The notes: generated from the sequence alone by a model not told the origin. Positions 1-8,769 are shown, counted from the stretch's first letter. The stretch is 64,000 nt of DNA from Galactobacter valiniphilus (GCF_003575975.1 NZ_QQXK01000009.1:53123-117122), one strand, 5' to 3'. Program-made: numbers and translations.

Positions 1-1316
1 CGCTCTCCTGGGGCGACGGCATCCGCGAGGCCTTCGAGCCGGCCGTCAAGCGGCTCGCGCTCACGGGCACGCCCTTCCGCTCCGACACGGCGCAGATCCC
101 GTTTGTGGATTACCAGGAGGACCCCGACGGGATCCGCCGCTCCAAGGCCGACTACACCTACGGCTACGGCGACGCGCTCAAGGACCACGTGGTCCGCCCC
201 GTGCTGTTCATGGCGTACTCCGGCAACATGCGCTGGCGCACCTCCTCGGGCGAGGAGATGGAGGCGCAGCTCGGCGGCGCCGCCACGAAGGACATCACGG
301 CCCACGCGTGGCGCACGGCGCTGAACCCCGAGGGCGAGTGGATCCCCGCCGTGCTCGCGGCCGCCGATCGCCGCCTCACCGAGGTGCGCCGCTCCATCCC
401 GGACGCCGGCGCGCTCGTCATCGCCACCGACCACGAGGACGCCAAGGCCTACGCCAAGCTCCTCAAAAAGATCTCCGGGGAGGCAGTGACGGTCATCCTC
501 TCCGACGACGCCAAGGCCTCGAAGAAGATCGACGAGTTCTCCGCCGGCCAGCAGCGGTGGATGGTCGCGGTGCGCATGGTGTCCGAGGGCGTCGACGTGC
601 CCCGACTGGCCGTGGGCGTCTACGCGACCTCCACGTCCACGCCGCTGTTCTTCGCGCAGGCGATTGGACGCTTCGTGCGCTCGCGCAAGCGCGGCGAGGT
701 GGCCTCCATCTTCCTGCCGTCCGTGCCGATCCTCACCACCCTCGCCAACGAGATGGAGGTGGAGCGCGACCACGCCCTGGACAAGCCAAGCAACGGGCTG
801 ACCGAGGAGTTCTCCCCGGAGGAGGCCGAGGCGGCCGCCGCCGAGCGCGAGGACAAGGCCTCCGATGCGCTCACGCAGGGCAAGTTCGAGGCGCTCGAGT
901 CCGACGCCTCCTTCGACCGCGTGCTCTTCGACGGCGGCGAGTTCGGCCTCGGCGGCGTGGTGGGCTCGGAGGACGAGCAGGACTTCCTGGGCATCCCCGG
1001 CCTGCTGGACGCCGATCAGGTGGGCGTGCTGCTGCGCCAGCGCCAGGCCGAGCAGGTCTCGCGGCGCAAGCGGCGCGGGCCGGAGGCCGGCCCCGTGGAG
1101 CCGCGCGAGGTGGTTGACCACCGCAAGCTCACGGAGCTGCGCAGCCAGCTGGCCAAGAACGTCGCCGCCTGGTCGGCGCGCACCGGGACCCCGCACGGGC
1201 AGGTGCACACCAAGCTGCGCTCCGTGTGCGGCGGCCCGGCCGTGGCTCAGGCGTCTCAGGCGCAGCTCGAGGCGCGCCTGGAGAAGCTGCAGGACTGGTT
1301 CGTGGGGCGCAAGTAG
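1..1316 (+). CDS. Superfamily-2 DEAD/DEAH-box helicase, C-terminal part (5' end outside window)
   Basis: The reading frame is already open at base 3 and continues to TAG at 1314-1316, so the N-terminal part with the Walker A and DEAD/DEAH boxes lies upstream of the window. The visible 437 residues begin just before helicase motif III (LALTGTPFR, about residues 19-27). They continue into the second RecA lobe, with VSEGVDVPRL (motif V, about residue 190) and QAIGRFVRSR (motif VI with the arginine finger, about residue 218). The tail is charged and rich in Glu and Ala. Such proteins unwind or translocate on nucleic acid using ATP. The lobe resembles the helicase part of type I restriction and UvrB-like enzymes, but nothing here fixes the substrate. 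No partner gene can be seen on the left. Confidence 0.85.
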   Translation, partial: LSWGDGIREAFEPAVKRLALTGTPFRSDTAQIPFVDYQEDPDGIRRSKADYTYGYGDALKDHVVRPVLFMAYSGNMRWRTSSGEEMEAQLGGAATKDITAHAWRTALNPEGEWIPAVLAAADRRLTEVRRSIPDAGALVIATDHEDAKAYAKLLKKISGEAVTVILSDDAKASKKIDEFSAGQQRWMVAVRMVSEGVDVPRLAVGVYATSTSTPLFFAQAIGRFVRSRKRGEVASIFLPSVPILTTLANEMEVERDHALDKPSNGLTEEFSPEEAEAAAAEREDKASDALTQGKFEALESDASFDRVLFDGGEFGLGGVVGSEDEQDFLGIPGLLDADQVGVLLRQRQAEQVSRRKRRGPEAGPVEPREVVDHRKLTELRSQLAKNVAAWSARTGTPHGQVHTKLRSVCGGPAVAQASQAQLEARLEKLQDWFVGRK

Positions 1317-1404
1317 CGCGCCCCATCATCCGCACCTTGCCTTTGCACCCCCTCGGGAGCGGTGCAGGCACCACGTGCGGGAGGCAGATCCACAGCGTGG
1401 GCGG

Positions 1405-1410
1405 CAGAAT
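1405..1410 (+). promoter_or_regulatory. Candidate -10 box (CAGAAT) of a leaderless phosphatase transcript
   Basis: CAGAAT ends six bases before the ATG at 1417, and there is no Shine-Dalgarno sequence. This fits the leaderless arrangement seen at many genes here, although the first base departs from the usual T. Confidence 0.35.
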
Positions 1411-1416
1411 GGGGCC

Positions 1417-1851
1417 ATGACTGCCCGCGAGACGCTACCCACGTGCTGGATCTTCGACATGGACGGCACGCTCGCGCTCATGGAGGGCCGCTCGCCCTAC
1501 GACATGCACCGCGTGGCCGAGGACGTCCCCAACCCGCCCGTGGTCCAGGTGGCGCAGGCGCTCGCGGCGCACCCGGGCGTGGACCGGATCGTCATCGCCT
1601 CGGGGCGCAACGAGGCGGCCCGGCGTGCAACGCAGGCCTGGCTGACCTTCAACGACGTCCCCTGGGACGCGCTCTATATGCGCCCCGACGGCGACCAGCG
1701 CCGGGACGACGCGGTCAAGGAGGAGATCCTGGACCGCGACATCTTGCCGCGCTACCGCGTGCTCGGCGTCGTGGACGACCGCCAGCAGGTCGTTGACATG
1801 TGGCGCCGCCGCGGCCTCTTCTGCCTGCAGGCCGCGCCAGGAGACTTCTAA
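1417..1851 (+). CDS. Stand-alone polynucleotide 3'-phosphatase (T4 Pnkp C-terminal domain type, HAD fold)
   Basis: This 144-residue HAD hydrolase starts with the nucleophile motif FDMDGTLA (Asp14, Asp16). It continues with GRSPYD, an IASGR segment, RRDDAVKEEIL and VVDDRQQVVDMWRRRG, and ends in AAPGDF. The order and spacing of these blocks match the phosphatase half of phage T4 polynucleotide kinase/phosphatase, which removes 3'-phosphates or 2',3'-cyclic phosphates from DNA and RNA ends. The kinase half is absent: the gene ends with the phosphatase domain. The neighbouring upstream gene is a helicase, 100 bp away, so a role in nucleic-acid end repair is plausible but inferred. The gene overlaps the convergent pncA by four bases. 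Confidence 0.82.
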   Translation: MTARETLPTCWIFDMDGTLALMEGRSPYDMHRVAEDVPNPPVVQVAQALAAHPGVDRIVIASGRNEAARRATQAWLTFNDVPWDALYMRPDGDQRRDDAVKEEILDRDILPRYRVLGVVDDRQQVVDMWRRRGLFCLQAAPGDF

Positions 1852-2471
1852 TCGTCCACGCGCACGCCCGCGGCGCGCAGCTCCTCGAGGACCGCCGACA
1901 CGCCGTCGGGGTGCACAGCGGCCGTGAGGCCGGCGGCGACGCTGACCTCGAAACCCTCCCGCGCGGCGTCGAGCGCCGTGGCCTTGACGCAAAAATCGGT
2001 GGCGATCCCCGCCACGACCACGGAGTCCACGCCGCGCCCGCGCAGCCACTCGGCCAGCGGCGCGCCGGGGAGCGCCTCGCCCGGCGCCGGCTCCGGCGTC
2101 CCCACGGCCTCGTGGGCCGTGAGCGCGCGGCCCTGGAAGCCCGAGTAGGCGTCCTCGTAGCGGCCCTTGCGCACGAAGGCGTCGATGGAATGCACCACGG
2201 GATCCAGGCCTGGGTGCAGGGCGGCGCCCGGCGTTCCGGCCACACAGTGCACTGGCCAGGAGTGCTGGAAGTCGGGCTCCGCGGCGAAGTGCGAACCCGG
2301 ATCGATGTGCCAATCCTGGGTCGCCACGACGGTGTCGAAGCCCGCGGACGCCGCGCCGTTGCCGAGCACCGCGGCGAGCGAGGAGGCCACGGCCGCGCCA
2401 CCGGCCACGGCGAGGGAACCGCCCTCGCAGAAGTCGTTCTGCACATCGACGATGATCAGGGCCTTGGCCAT
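1848..2471 (-). CDS. pncA: Nicotinamidase
   Basis: The 207-residue isochorismatase-fold protein hydrolyses nicotinamide to nicotinate and ammonia in NAD salvage. The catalytic triad is visible as Asp9 (IIVDVQNDF), Lys102 (VRKGRYEDAYSGF) and Cys161 (GIATDFCVKATALDA). Metal ligands fit Asp53 and His55 (TQDWH) and a His in WPVHCVAGTPGA. I chose the ATG at 2471 because AAGGAG lies just upstream; a longer frame starting at 2495 would put that ribosome-binding site inside the gene. It lies downstream of pncB on the same strand, which makes the nicotinate PncB uses, so the two form a functional pair. An inverted repeat sits between them. Confidence 0.93.
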   Translation of the reverse strand: MAKALIIVDVQNDFCEGGSLAVAGGAAVASSLAAVLGNGAASAGFDTVVATQDWHIDPGSHFAAEPDFQHSWPVHCVAGTPGAALHPGLDPVVHSIDAFVRKGRYEDAYSGFQGRALTAHEAVGTPEPAPGEALPGAPLAEWLRGRGVDSVVVAGIATDFCVKATALDAAREGFEVSVAAGLTAAVHPDGVSAVLEELRAAGVRVDD

Positions 2472-2484
2472 GGTGCGCTCCTTC

Positions 2485-2557
2485 TGATCCCGCACTGATC
2501 CCGCACTTTTCGTCGAATCCCGCCCACAAGGGGAGGGAGGAGACGAAAAGTGCGGGA
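2485..2557. repeat. Tandem 11-bp repeat plus 16-bp perfect inverted repeat between pncB and pncA
   Basis: TGATCCCGCAC is present twice in tandem (2485-2495 and 2496-2506). The second copy runs into one arm (2499-2514, TCCCGCACTTTTCGTC) of a perfect 16-bp inverted repeat whose other arm is 2542-2557, with a 27-base loop. Read on the minus strand it starts 8 bases after the pncB stop and finishes just before the pncA ribosome-binding site. It could attenuate or terminate read-through from pncB, stabilise the pncB mRNA 3' end, or bind a regulator. There is no T-tract. Confidence 0.75.
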
Positions 2558-2564
2558 GGGCTGA

Positions 2565-3875
2565 CTAGTTCTCGTCCACGTAGATGGTGGGGATGACCGG
2601 CTCGCCGCGCAGCATCTGCTTGGCGGCGCCCGGCAGCTCCTGGATGGAGGCCTCGCGGCGGGCGATGGCCGCCTTGACGCCCTCGGCGCCGGTGAAGCCC
2701 GGCTGCACCACACCGTCCACCACGAGCGGCACGATGAGCGAGCGATCGCGCTCGCCCAGCTCGGGCGCCTCGTCGATGCCGATGACCTCGGCCGTGGCGC
2801 GTCCACGCTCGTTGATGCGGCGGTAGGCGCTCTTGCGCCCGCCCACCGAGGCCTTGCCCGTGGCGGCCTTGGCCACGTCCTTCCACTCGCCGTCGTTGCC
2901 CTCGCGGGAGACGAGCTTGTAGACCATGCCGGCCGTGGGGGCGCCGGAGCCCGTGACGAGCTTGGTTCCCACGCCGTAGACGTCCACGGGGGCGGAGCGC
3001 AGCGCCGCGATGGCGTGCTCGTCCAGGTCGGAGGTGACGACGATCCGGGTCTTGGTGTTGCCGAGCGAGTCGAGCAGCTCGCGAACCCAGCGCGCCTGGT
3101 CCACGAGGTCGCCGGAGTCGAGGCGGACGCCGCCGAGCTCGGGGCCGGCGACCTCCACGGCGGTGCGCACGCCCTGCTCCACGTCGTAGGTGTCCACGAG
3201 CAGCGTGGTGCCCTTGCCGAGCGTGGCGACCTGCGCCTCGAAGGCCTCGCGCTCCGAATCGTGCAGGAGCGTGAAGGAGTGCGCGGCGGTGCCGGCGGTC
3301 GGCAGGCCGTAGGCGCGCCCGGCCTCGAGGTTTGAGGTGGTGGTGAAGCCGGCGATGATCGCGGCGCGGGCGGCGGCCACGGCGGCGGACTCGTGCGTGC
3401 GGCGCGAGCCCATCTCGATGCACGGGCGGCCGTCGGCCACCGCGATCATGCGGGAGGCCGCGGAGGCCACGGCCGTGTCGAAGTTCAGGATGGAGAGCAG
3501 GTAGGTCTCCAGGAGGCAGGCCTCGGCGAAGGTCGACTCGACCTGCAGCAGCGGGGAACCCGGGAAGTAGATCTCGCCCTCGGCGTAGCCCGTGATGGTG
3601 CCGGAGAAGCGGAAGTCGGCGAGCCAGTTCAGGGTCTGCTCGTTGACGACCTTGCGCTCGGCGAGGAACTCGAGTTCCTCGGGGCCGAAGCGGAAGTCCG
3701 CGAGCCCCTCGAGCAGGCGGCCCGTGCCGGCGAGCAGTCCGTAGCGGCGCCCCTCCGGCAGGCGGCGGGCGAACACCTCGAACACGCTCTTGCGCTGGGC
3801 GGTTCCGGCGGCGAGGGCCGCCTCCACCATCGTCAGCTCATAGTGGTCGGTGAGCAGGGACGTGGCCGGTGCCAT
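2565..3875 (-). CDS. pncB: Nicotinate phosphoribosyltransferase
   Basis: The 436-residue enzyme joins nicotinate to PRPP, with ATP hydrolysis, giving nicotinate mononucleotide for NAD salvage. The N-terminus SLLTDHYELTMVEAAL is characteristic. The segment EMGSRRTHESAAVAAARAA (about residues 155-173) carries the His that is autophosphorylated in this family. VRLDSGDL and YGVGTKLVTGSGAPT form the phosphoribosyl-binding region. A GGAGG ribosome-binding site lies 6 bases before the ATG at 3875. The gene is followed on the same strand by pncA and is divergent from clpS, with a 190-bp region between them. Confidence 0.95.
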   Translation of the reverse strand: MAPATSLLTDHYELTMVEAALAAGTAQRKSVFEVFARRLPEGRRYGLLAGTGRLLEGLADFRFGPEELEFLAERKVVNEQTLNWLADFRFSGTITGYAEGEIYFPGSPLLQVESTFAEACLLETYLLSILNFDTAVASAASRMIAVADGRPCIEMGSRRTHESAAVAAARAAIIAGFTTTSNLEAGRAYGLPTAGTAAHSFTLLHDSEREAFEAQVATLGKGTTLLVDTYDVEQGVRTAVEVAGPELGGVRLDSGDLVDQARWVRELLDSLGNTKTRIVVTSDLDEHAIAALRSAPVDVYGVGTKLVTGSGAPTAGMVYKLVSREGNDGEWKDVAKAATGKASVGGRKSAYRRINERGRATAEVIGIDEAPELGERDRSLIVPLVVDGVVQPGFTGAEGVKAAIARREASIQELPGAAKQMLRGEPVIPTIYVDEN

Positions 3876-4053
3876 GCAGGTCCTCCTGGGTGACGAGGCC
3901 GCAGCCTCACAGTTCTCGCTTGCGCTCAGCTTATGCTCCCGGCGCCGGGAAGGTGGGCAGGCGGTGGGCGGGCGGCGGTCGGCGAACCCGCCCAGGGCCC
4001 GCCCGCGCGGTGGCTTGCCTCACCCCTTCGCCCGCGCCGGGCCCGAAGCGACC

Positions 4054-4059
4054 TAGAAT
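4054..4059 (+). promoter_or_regulatory. -10 box (TAGAAT) of leaderless clpS
   Basis: TAGAAT ends six bases before the clpS ATG, so transcription is expected to begin at or next to the A of the start codon. No usable Shine-Dalgarno sequence precedes the gene. Confidence 0.6.
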
Positions 4060-4065
4060 CGAGGC

Positions 4066-4365
4066 ATGACCGTCACCGCCTCCCCGGTGGCCTCCCCGCG
4101 CGAGGACACCGAGCTCTCCGTGCAGCACGAGCGCCCCTATCTGCTCATCGTGTGGGACGACCCGGTGAACCTCATGTCTTATGTTGCCTTCGTCTTCCGC
4201 AGCTACTTCGGCTTCAGCGCCGAGCGCGCCGACGAGCTGATGCTGCGCGTCCACCACGACGGGCAGGCCGTCGTCGCCTCCGGTTCCAAGGAGCGCATGG
4301 AGGCCGACGTCGTGGCCATGCACGGTTACGGCCTCCAGGCCACCCTGCGGCAGGTGGACGCCTGA
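4066..4365 (+). CDS. clpS: ATP-dependent Clp protease adaptor ClpS
   Basis: The 99-residue adaptor binds the N-terminal domain of a Clp ATPase (ClpC or ClpA type) and delivers N-degron substrates to ClpP. Visible family features are the LLIVWDDPVNLMSYV core, the FGFSAERADELMLRVHHDG helix and the ERMEADVVAMHGYGLQATL end. The negatively charged pair followed by PVN is the expected substrate-pocket region. The start ATG overlaps no upstream gene and is placed by the TAGAAT box six bases before it. The stop overlaps the next start (TGATG), so it is translationally coupled to the DUF2017 gene, the usual actinobacterial arrangement. Confidence 0.95.
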   Translation: MTVTASPVASPREDTELSVQHERPYLLIVWDDPVNLMSYVAFVFRSYFGFSAERADELMLRVHHDGQAVVASGSKERMEADVVAMHGYGLQATLRQVDA

Positions 4366-5150
4366 TGGCGCGCGGCTTCCGGCCCGTGGGCGGCGCCTAC
4401 ATCGCCGAGCTCGACGAGGCCGAGTCCAAGCTCGTGGCCCAGCTGGCGCTGGACGTCAAGGAAATGCTGGACACCCGCGCCGAACTGACGGGGGACCTGG
4501 TCCCCGATCAAGAGCACGACGACGCCGCGCCCGGCCCGGATGCCCCCGCGCCCTCCGGCGCGGGGCGGCAGGGCGACGACGCGCCGGGCGCCCCCGCCGC
4601 GGGCGGGGAGAAGTGGTGGGAGGAGCTGGGCCTGAGCCCGGCCGATCTCGGGGTGGGCCCCGACGGCGAACTCCTGCCGGACAACGAGGCGCTCCCGGGC
4701 GTCGGCGCCCCCGGCACGGGGGGAGAGGCACCCAGGCCCACCACGCGCCGTCGTGCACGTCCCGCCGATCCGGCCCTGGCCCGGCTCCTGCCGGACCTCG
4801 TGGCGCACGGCGAGGCCGCCGACGGCGAGGCCGAGCGCCTGCGTGCCCTGACCGAGCCCGGCCTCGTGGCCGGCAAGCGAGCCAACCTGGCCGAGGCCGC
4901 CGCCCTGCTCTCCATGGATCCGCTGCGCGTGCCGGCGGCCGACGCCCCGCGCTTCGCCTCGGCCCTCAACGACATCCGGCTCGTGCTGGCCCAGCGCCTC
5001 GGCATCGAAACGGAGGAGGACGCAGAGCGCGTCGCCGCCGCCGAGGAGAACCCGGACGACGAGCTCGAGCACTACCTTGCGCTGCTCTACGGTTTTGTTT
5101 CCTGGCTGCAGGAATCCCTCATGACCGCCCTGCTGCGCCGCAAGCACTGA
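4365..5150 (+). CDS. DUF2017 family protein
   Basis: A 261-residue protein of unknown function that sits between clpS and murI in many actinobacteria. The N-terminal part ([22 protein letters not shown]) and the C-terminal helical part ([16 protein letters not shown], then [17 protein letters not shown]) are the conserved blocks. Between about residues 47 and 130 there is a long acidic, Pro/Gly/Ala-rich linker of low complexity, longer than I would expect for the family. No catalytic motif or signal peptide is seen. Its start shares one base with the clpS stop, suggesting coupled expression and perhaps a role linked to Clp proteolysis, though that is only context. Confidence 0.8.
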   Translation: MARGFRPVGGAYIAELDEAESKLVAQLALDVKEMLDTRAELTGDLVPDQEHDDAAPGPDAPAPSGAGRQGDDAPGAPAAGGEKWWEELGLSPADLGVGPDGELLPDNEALPGVGAPGTGGEAPRPTTRRRARPADPALARLLPDLVAHGEAADGEAERLRALTEPGLVAGKRANLAEAAALLSMDPLRVPAADAPRFASALNDIRLVLAQRLGIETEEDAERVAAAEENPDDELEHYLALLYGFVSWLQESLMTALLRRKH

Positions 5151-5172
5151 ACCACCACCGAAACGGAATCCT

Positions 5173-6120
5173 GTGACCTTCCCCGCCCAGCGCGCCACCG
5201 GCGCGGCAGCGACCTCCCACGCACCGGAGGCCGAGGCACCCATCGGCATCTTCGATTCCGGCGTGGGAGGGCTCACCGTGGCGCGGGCCGTCATCGACCA
5301 GCTGCCGCACGAGTCGACGCACTACGTGGGTGACACGGGACGCGGCCCCTACGGCCCGCTGCCGCTGGCCACCGTACGTGCCAACGCCCTCGGCATCATG
5401 GACGAGCTCGTCGACGCCGGCGTGAAGCTGCTCGTGATCGCGTGCAACACCGCCTCCGCCGCCGTGCTGCACGACGCGCGCGAGCGATACACCGTGCGCT
5501 ACGGCATCCCCGTGGTGGAGGTCATCCAGCCGGCCGTGCGCCGCGCCGTGGCAGCGACCCGCAACGGCAAGATCGGCGTCATCGGCACGCAGGCGACCAT
5601 CGGCTCGCGCGCCTACAACGACGCCTTCGCCGCCGCCCCGCAGCTGGAGATCGTCTCCGCCGCCTGCCCGCGCTTCGTGGAGTTTGTGGAGCAGGGCATC
5701 ACCTCCGGGCCCGAGCTGATTGCCACGGCGGAGGAGTACCTGGCGCCGCTCAAGGCCGCCGGCGTGGACACGCTGGTGCTCGGCTGCACGCACTACCCGC
5801 TGCTCACGGGCGTACTGTCTTTGGTCATGGGGGACGACGTCACGCTGGTCTCGTCGGCGGAGGAGACCGCCAAGGACGTCTATCGCTCCCTCGCGCGCCT
5901 GGGGCTGGAGACCCCCGACCCGGGCACCGGCGAGCACCACTTTGTCGCCACGGGGGACGCCGCGGCGTTCGAAACCCTGGCCAGGCGCTTCCTGGGCCCC
6001 GAGGTGCGCGGCGTCGAACACGCCGACCACGTGGCCCAACACTTCCCGACCGCCGCCCTGCAGCGCATCACGCCCGAAATGATCGCGGCCGCGCGCTCCG
6101 AAGGAGACGTTTCGCCATGA
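5173..6120 (+). CDS. murI: Glutamate racemase
   Basis: The 315-residue enzyme interconverts L- and D-glutamate, supplying D-glutamate for peptidoglycan. The two catalytic cysteines are visible: Cys91 in [13 protein letters not shown] and Cys205 in [11 protein letters not shown]. The N-terminal [15 protein letters not shown] and the [12 protein letters not shown] segment are diagnostic. There is a non-conserved N-terminal tail of about 22 residues (Ala/Pro-rich), so the GTG at 5173 could be slightly too far upstream, though no better start has a ribosome-binding site. The last codon overlaps the MBL gene start (ATGA), indicating one operon. Confidence 0.95.
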   Translation: MTFPAQRATGAAATSHAPEAEAPIGIFDSGVGGLTVARAVIDQLPHESTHYVGDTGRGPYGPLPLATVRANALGIMDELVDAGVKLLVIACNTASAAVLHDARERYTVRYGIPVVEVIQPAVRRAVAATRNGKIGVIGTQATIGSRAYNDAFAAAPQLEIVSAACPRFVEFVEQGITSGPELIATAEEYLAPLKAAGVDTLVLGCTHYPLLTGVLSLVMGDDVTLVSSAEETAKDVYRSLARLGLETPDPGTGEHHFVATGDAAAFETLARRFLGPEVRGVEHADHVAQHFPTAALQRITPEMIAAARSEGDVSP

Positions 6121-7025
6121 AGCTGACCATCATCGGGAGCACGGGCTCCTTCCCTGGCCCGGGTTCCCCCGCGTCGTGTTACCTGCTGACCGCCCACGAC
6201 GGAACGCGCCCATGGCGCATCCTCATGGACCTCGGTTCCGGTTCCCTCGGTGTGTTGCAGCGCTACATGGACCTGAAGGACATCGACGCGATCTTCATCT
6301 CCCACCTGCACCCGGATCACTGCATGGACCTGTGCGGCCTGCACGTGGCGGTGCACTGGGACCCGGCCGGCTGGGGACGCGACCGGATCCTGGTGTGGGG
6401 CCCGGCGGCCACGGGCGATCGCATGGCCGACGCGTACGGCCTGCCGCGCGATCCGGGCATGCACGAGGACTTCGACTTCCGCGCCTTCACGCCCCGGGAG
6501 ACCGTCAAGGTGGGGCCGTTCAAGGTCACGCCGTACCCCGTGCGCCACCCCGTGGATGAGGCCTACGCCCTGCGCGTCGAGGCCACCGAGAAGCTCTACG
6601 GGGAGACGGCCACGTCCGTGCTCACGTACTCCGGCGACACGGACTCCTGCGACGGCCTCGTCGAGGCCGCCCACGAGGCCGACCTCTTCCTGTGCGAGGC
6701 GGCCTTCCAGGAGGGGCGCGACGACGCGATCGATGGCGTGCATCTGACCGGAAAGCGCGCCGGCGAGGCGGCCCGCGCGGCGGACGTGGAGCGCCTCTTG
6801 CTCACCCACATCCCCGTCTGGACCGACGAGGCCACCGTGCTGGAGGAGGCCAGGGGCGAGTACGACGGCGAGCTGGCCGTCGCGGTCTCCGGCGTCACCT
6901 ACGGCGTGCGCACCGGCAACCGGCTCGAGGCGCCCAAGACGAGCTCGATGTCCCGCATCCCGGTCTCCCTGGCCGAGGCCCTGCGCAAGGCCGGCGGTCA
7001 GCGCGATCAGGTGCTCGGCGGCTGA
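6117..7025 (+). CDS. MBL-fold metallo-hydrolase
   Basis: A 302-residue metallo-beta-lactamase-fold protein. The metal-binding motif HLHPDH (His63, His65, Asp67, His68) is intact. Further metal ligands are probably the His in [13 protein letters not shown], the Asp in [15 protein letters not shown] and the His in LLLTHIPVW. The strands resemble the RNase Z / cyclic phosphodiesterase branch, but the substrate cannot be read from sequence. AAGGAG lies 7 bases before the ATG, which overlaps the murI stop. Its place after murI and before rph/rdgB, separated here by a lipoprotein region, is common in actinobacteria. Confidence 0.88.
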   Translation: MKLTIIGSTGSFPGPGSPASCYLLTAHDGTRPWRILMDLGSGSLGVLQRYMDLKDIDAIFISHLHPDHCMDLCGLHVAVHWDPAGWGRDRILVWGPAATGDRMADAYGLPRDPGMHEDFDFRAFTPRETVKVGPFKVTPYPVRHPVDEAYALRVEATEKLYGETATSVLTYSGDTDSCDGLVEAAHEADLFLCEAAFQEGRDDAIDGVHLTGKRAGEAARAADVERLLLTHIPVWTDEATVLEEARGEYDGELAVAVSGVTYGVRTGNRLEAPKTSSMSRIPVSLAEALRKAGGQRDQVLGG

Positions 7026-7028
7026 GCC

Positions 7029-7577
7029 GTGGACCTCTTCCTCGCCGGCGAGCCGCGCCGCTTCGTGCAGATCTGGCCCAGCCTCGAGACGGGGGAGTGG
7101 ATCGTCCGCGAGGGTCTGCTGGGGCGCGCGGGCAGGCTCACGGAGACGGGGTTGCGACCCGAGGCCGTGCCGCTCGAGGAACTTGCCGCCCCCGTTCTGG
7201 GGCGCGGCTTCGCGGAACACGACGATGAGCTCATGGACTGGGTCGTCATCCAGTTCCCGGCCGGGCGGAAGTCGGCGGACGAGGGCCTGCTGCGCCGTGC
7301 CGTCGAGGACGTGCAGCAGGCGCTCGAGGAACGCGGGCTCGGCTACGTGGACGGCTGGGACCGGGGCAAGCGCGCGGGAGACGGCGAGCTCGTGTGCCAC
7401 GTGTTTGCGCGCAGCATGGATGGCGAGCTCGGTGCCGTTGCAGCGATGTCCGCGCTGAAGTGGCGCCGCTCCGATCCGCAGCGCGCCACGATCGCGCACC
7501 GGAGCCACGACGGCGAGGAATGGTCCGTGCGCTACGGGCGGGTCAACGGGAAGCTGCCCGGGCCGTTCGTGCTGTAG
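7029..7577 (+). CDS. Conserved hypothetical protein, possible WGR-like N-terminus
   Basis: A 182-residue protein with a GTG start four bases after the MBL stop, so probably co-transcribed. I do not recognise the family with certainty. The first 40 residues (RRFVQIWPSLETGEW, then GLLGRAGRLTETG) have the shape of a WGR nucleic-acid/ADP-ribosylation-associated domain, where a short strand pair precedes a G-R-x-G motif. This is a weak resemblance. The rest is acidic and ends in EWSVRYGRVNGKLPGPFVL. No signal peptide or membrane segment is seen. Base composition is like its neighbours. Confidence 0.6.
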   Translation: MDLFLAGEPRRFVQIWPSLETGEWIVREGLLGRAGRLTETGLRPEAVPLEELAAPVLGRGFAEHDDELMDWVVIQFPAGRKSADEGLLRRAVEDVQQALEERGLGYVDGWDRGKRAGDGELVCHVFARSMDGELGAVAAMSALKWRRSDPQRATIAHRSHDGEEWSVRYGRVNGKLPGPFVL

Positions 7578-8103
7578 GGCCCGGCTCGCGCACCTAATGC
7601 ACGAATATTCCTCCGCGTGATCCGGCGGAGACGCGGTCCCGACGGGCAGGTGCCGTCAGGTCGTTGAACCCACGTTGCAATCGGTCAAGTGCTAGTGCCT
7701 CTGCCAACGCCCTCTTCGCAAGATGGCGAGAAATTTCGCGGTGCGCCCAGCTTCGGGCCACGCGACCTCGCGGCAAATGCTGACCAGCCTGGCTGCAGAT
7801 GGGGTGCGAGAGCGGTGGAAGCGAGGTTGATACGCGGTGCGGCTAGCCCTGGGTGGACTCTTGCATCGGATGGAATCGCGGCGACTCAGGCCTCGGCGTC
7901 GGCCGGTGTTGAACGCATGCCTGGTGCGCCAACAAGCCAGGCGGGCGCGCAGTCGGTTTAGGTGCCCGGCGGCGAGCTGTGGCCCGCGGAGAGGTGAAAG
8001 TTCATGCGAATACATTGTTATTGTTGTCGGCTGCTTATGGTCTGATAATTTCGTGATGATGCCTGTCTAGTAGGCGTCACCGTTATTGCTTACAGGAGGC
8101 GGA
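7578..8103. other. Gene-poor, lower-GC intergenic region
   Basis: About 525 bases without a convincing gene. The short open frames here have no ribosome-binding sites, atypical composition and no recognisable protein. GC content falls, especially from 7990 onward. A short stem (CTCCGC/GCGGAG) near 7610-7635 could end the murI operon. The right end carries the promoter and ribosome-binding site of the lipoprotein gene. It may be decayed sequence around an acquired gene. Confidence 0.5.
8021..8049 (+). promoter_or_regulatory. Candidate sigma-70-type promoter of the lipoprotein gene
   Basis: TTGTTG (8021-8026) and GATAAT (8044-8049) are spaced by 17 bases, close to the housekeeping consensus. 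They lie 55 bases upstream of the ATG, which also has an AGGAGG ribosome-binding site at 8094-8099. Confidence 0.5.
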
Positions 8104-8769
8104 ATGATGATCAATCGACAGAAGGCGGCGAAGTCAGTAGGCCTGGGCATCGCAATGCTCGCGACGTTGGCGATGGTTGCCTGCAGCCCCGCCGCGACGG
8201 ATGCTGCTTCCGAAACGTCGCAGACCGCGACGAGCTCCGCGCCGCAGACCTCGGCAGCTCCGAGCACTTCAGCTGCCGCAAGCACTCCGACCCCCACACC
8301 GACTCCGGTCGAGAGCACCGAAGAGGCCACGCCGGAACCTGTGGAGACTGCTCCTGTTGGCGACAACAATCTCGGCGATGTGAGCGACCTGTCGCGCAAG
8401 GAGCGCATTAAGGCCGCAAAATCGTTGAGTGTTCGCGATCTGAACAAGCTCGTGAAAAAGCCGGACTCGAGCAAGGGCAAGTCGTTCGTGCTTTATGGGC
8501 AGGTCACGCAGTTCGATGCCGCCACTGGCGAGTGCGTGTTCCGGGCCAACGTTTCGGAATCGCGGCAGAGCAGCAAGTACAACTACGAGCACAACTCGAT
8601 GCTGGTTGCTGGTGACACGGAGTCGGATTGCTCAATCCTGGACGACGTTGTTACTGACGACATCGTGAAGGTGCACGCGACGTCCATGGGCTCGTACTCA
8701 TATGACACGCAGATCGGTGGAAACACTACGGTGCCCATGTTCTACGTTGACAAGATCACCGTGCTCTAG
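8104..8769 (+). CDS. Orphan secreted lipoprotein
   Basis: A 221-residue lipoprotein. A basic N-terminus and hydrophobic segment lead to a lipobox-like LAMVAC with the lipidated Cys at residue 27. A Ser/Thr/Ala/Pro-rich, unstructured tether follows (about residues 30-85, including a PTPTPTP run). The C-terminal domain (about 100-221) begins with a Lys-rich helix and then has [10 protein letters not shown] and [10 protein letters not shown] strands, suggestive of a small beta-barrel/OB-like fold; two Cys could form a disulfide. Function is unknown. The AGGAGG site favours 8104 or the adjacent in-frame ATG at 8107, which has better spacing. GC and codon use are lower than in the flanking murI and rph genes, suggesting recent acquisition or relaxed selection. 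Confidence 0.8.
   Translation: MMINRQKAAKSVGLGIAMLATLAMVACSPAATDAASETSQTATSSAPQTSAAPSTSAAASTPTPTPTPVESTEEATPEPVETAPVGDNNLGDVSDLSRKERIKAAKSLSVRDLNKLVKKPDSSKGKSFVLYGQVTQFDAATGECVFRANVSESRQSSKYNYEHNSMLVAGDTESDCSILDDVVTDDIVKVHATSMGSYSYDTQIGGNTTVPMFYVDKITVL

Noticed and set aside
3876..4065. Small proteins in the pncB-clpS intergenic region
   Set aside because: The short frames are low-complexity, lack ribosome-binding sites and overlap the expected divergent promoters.
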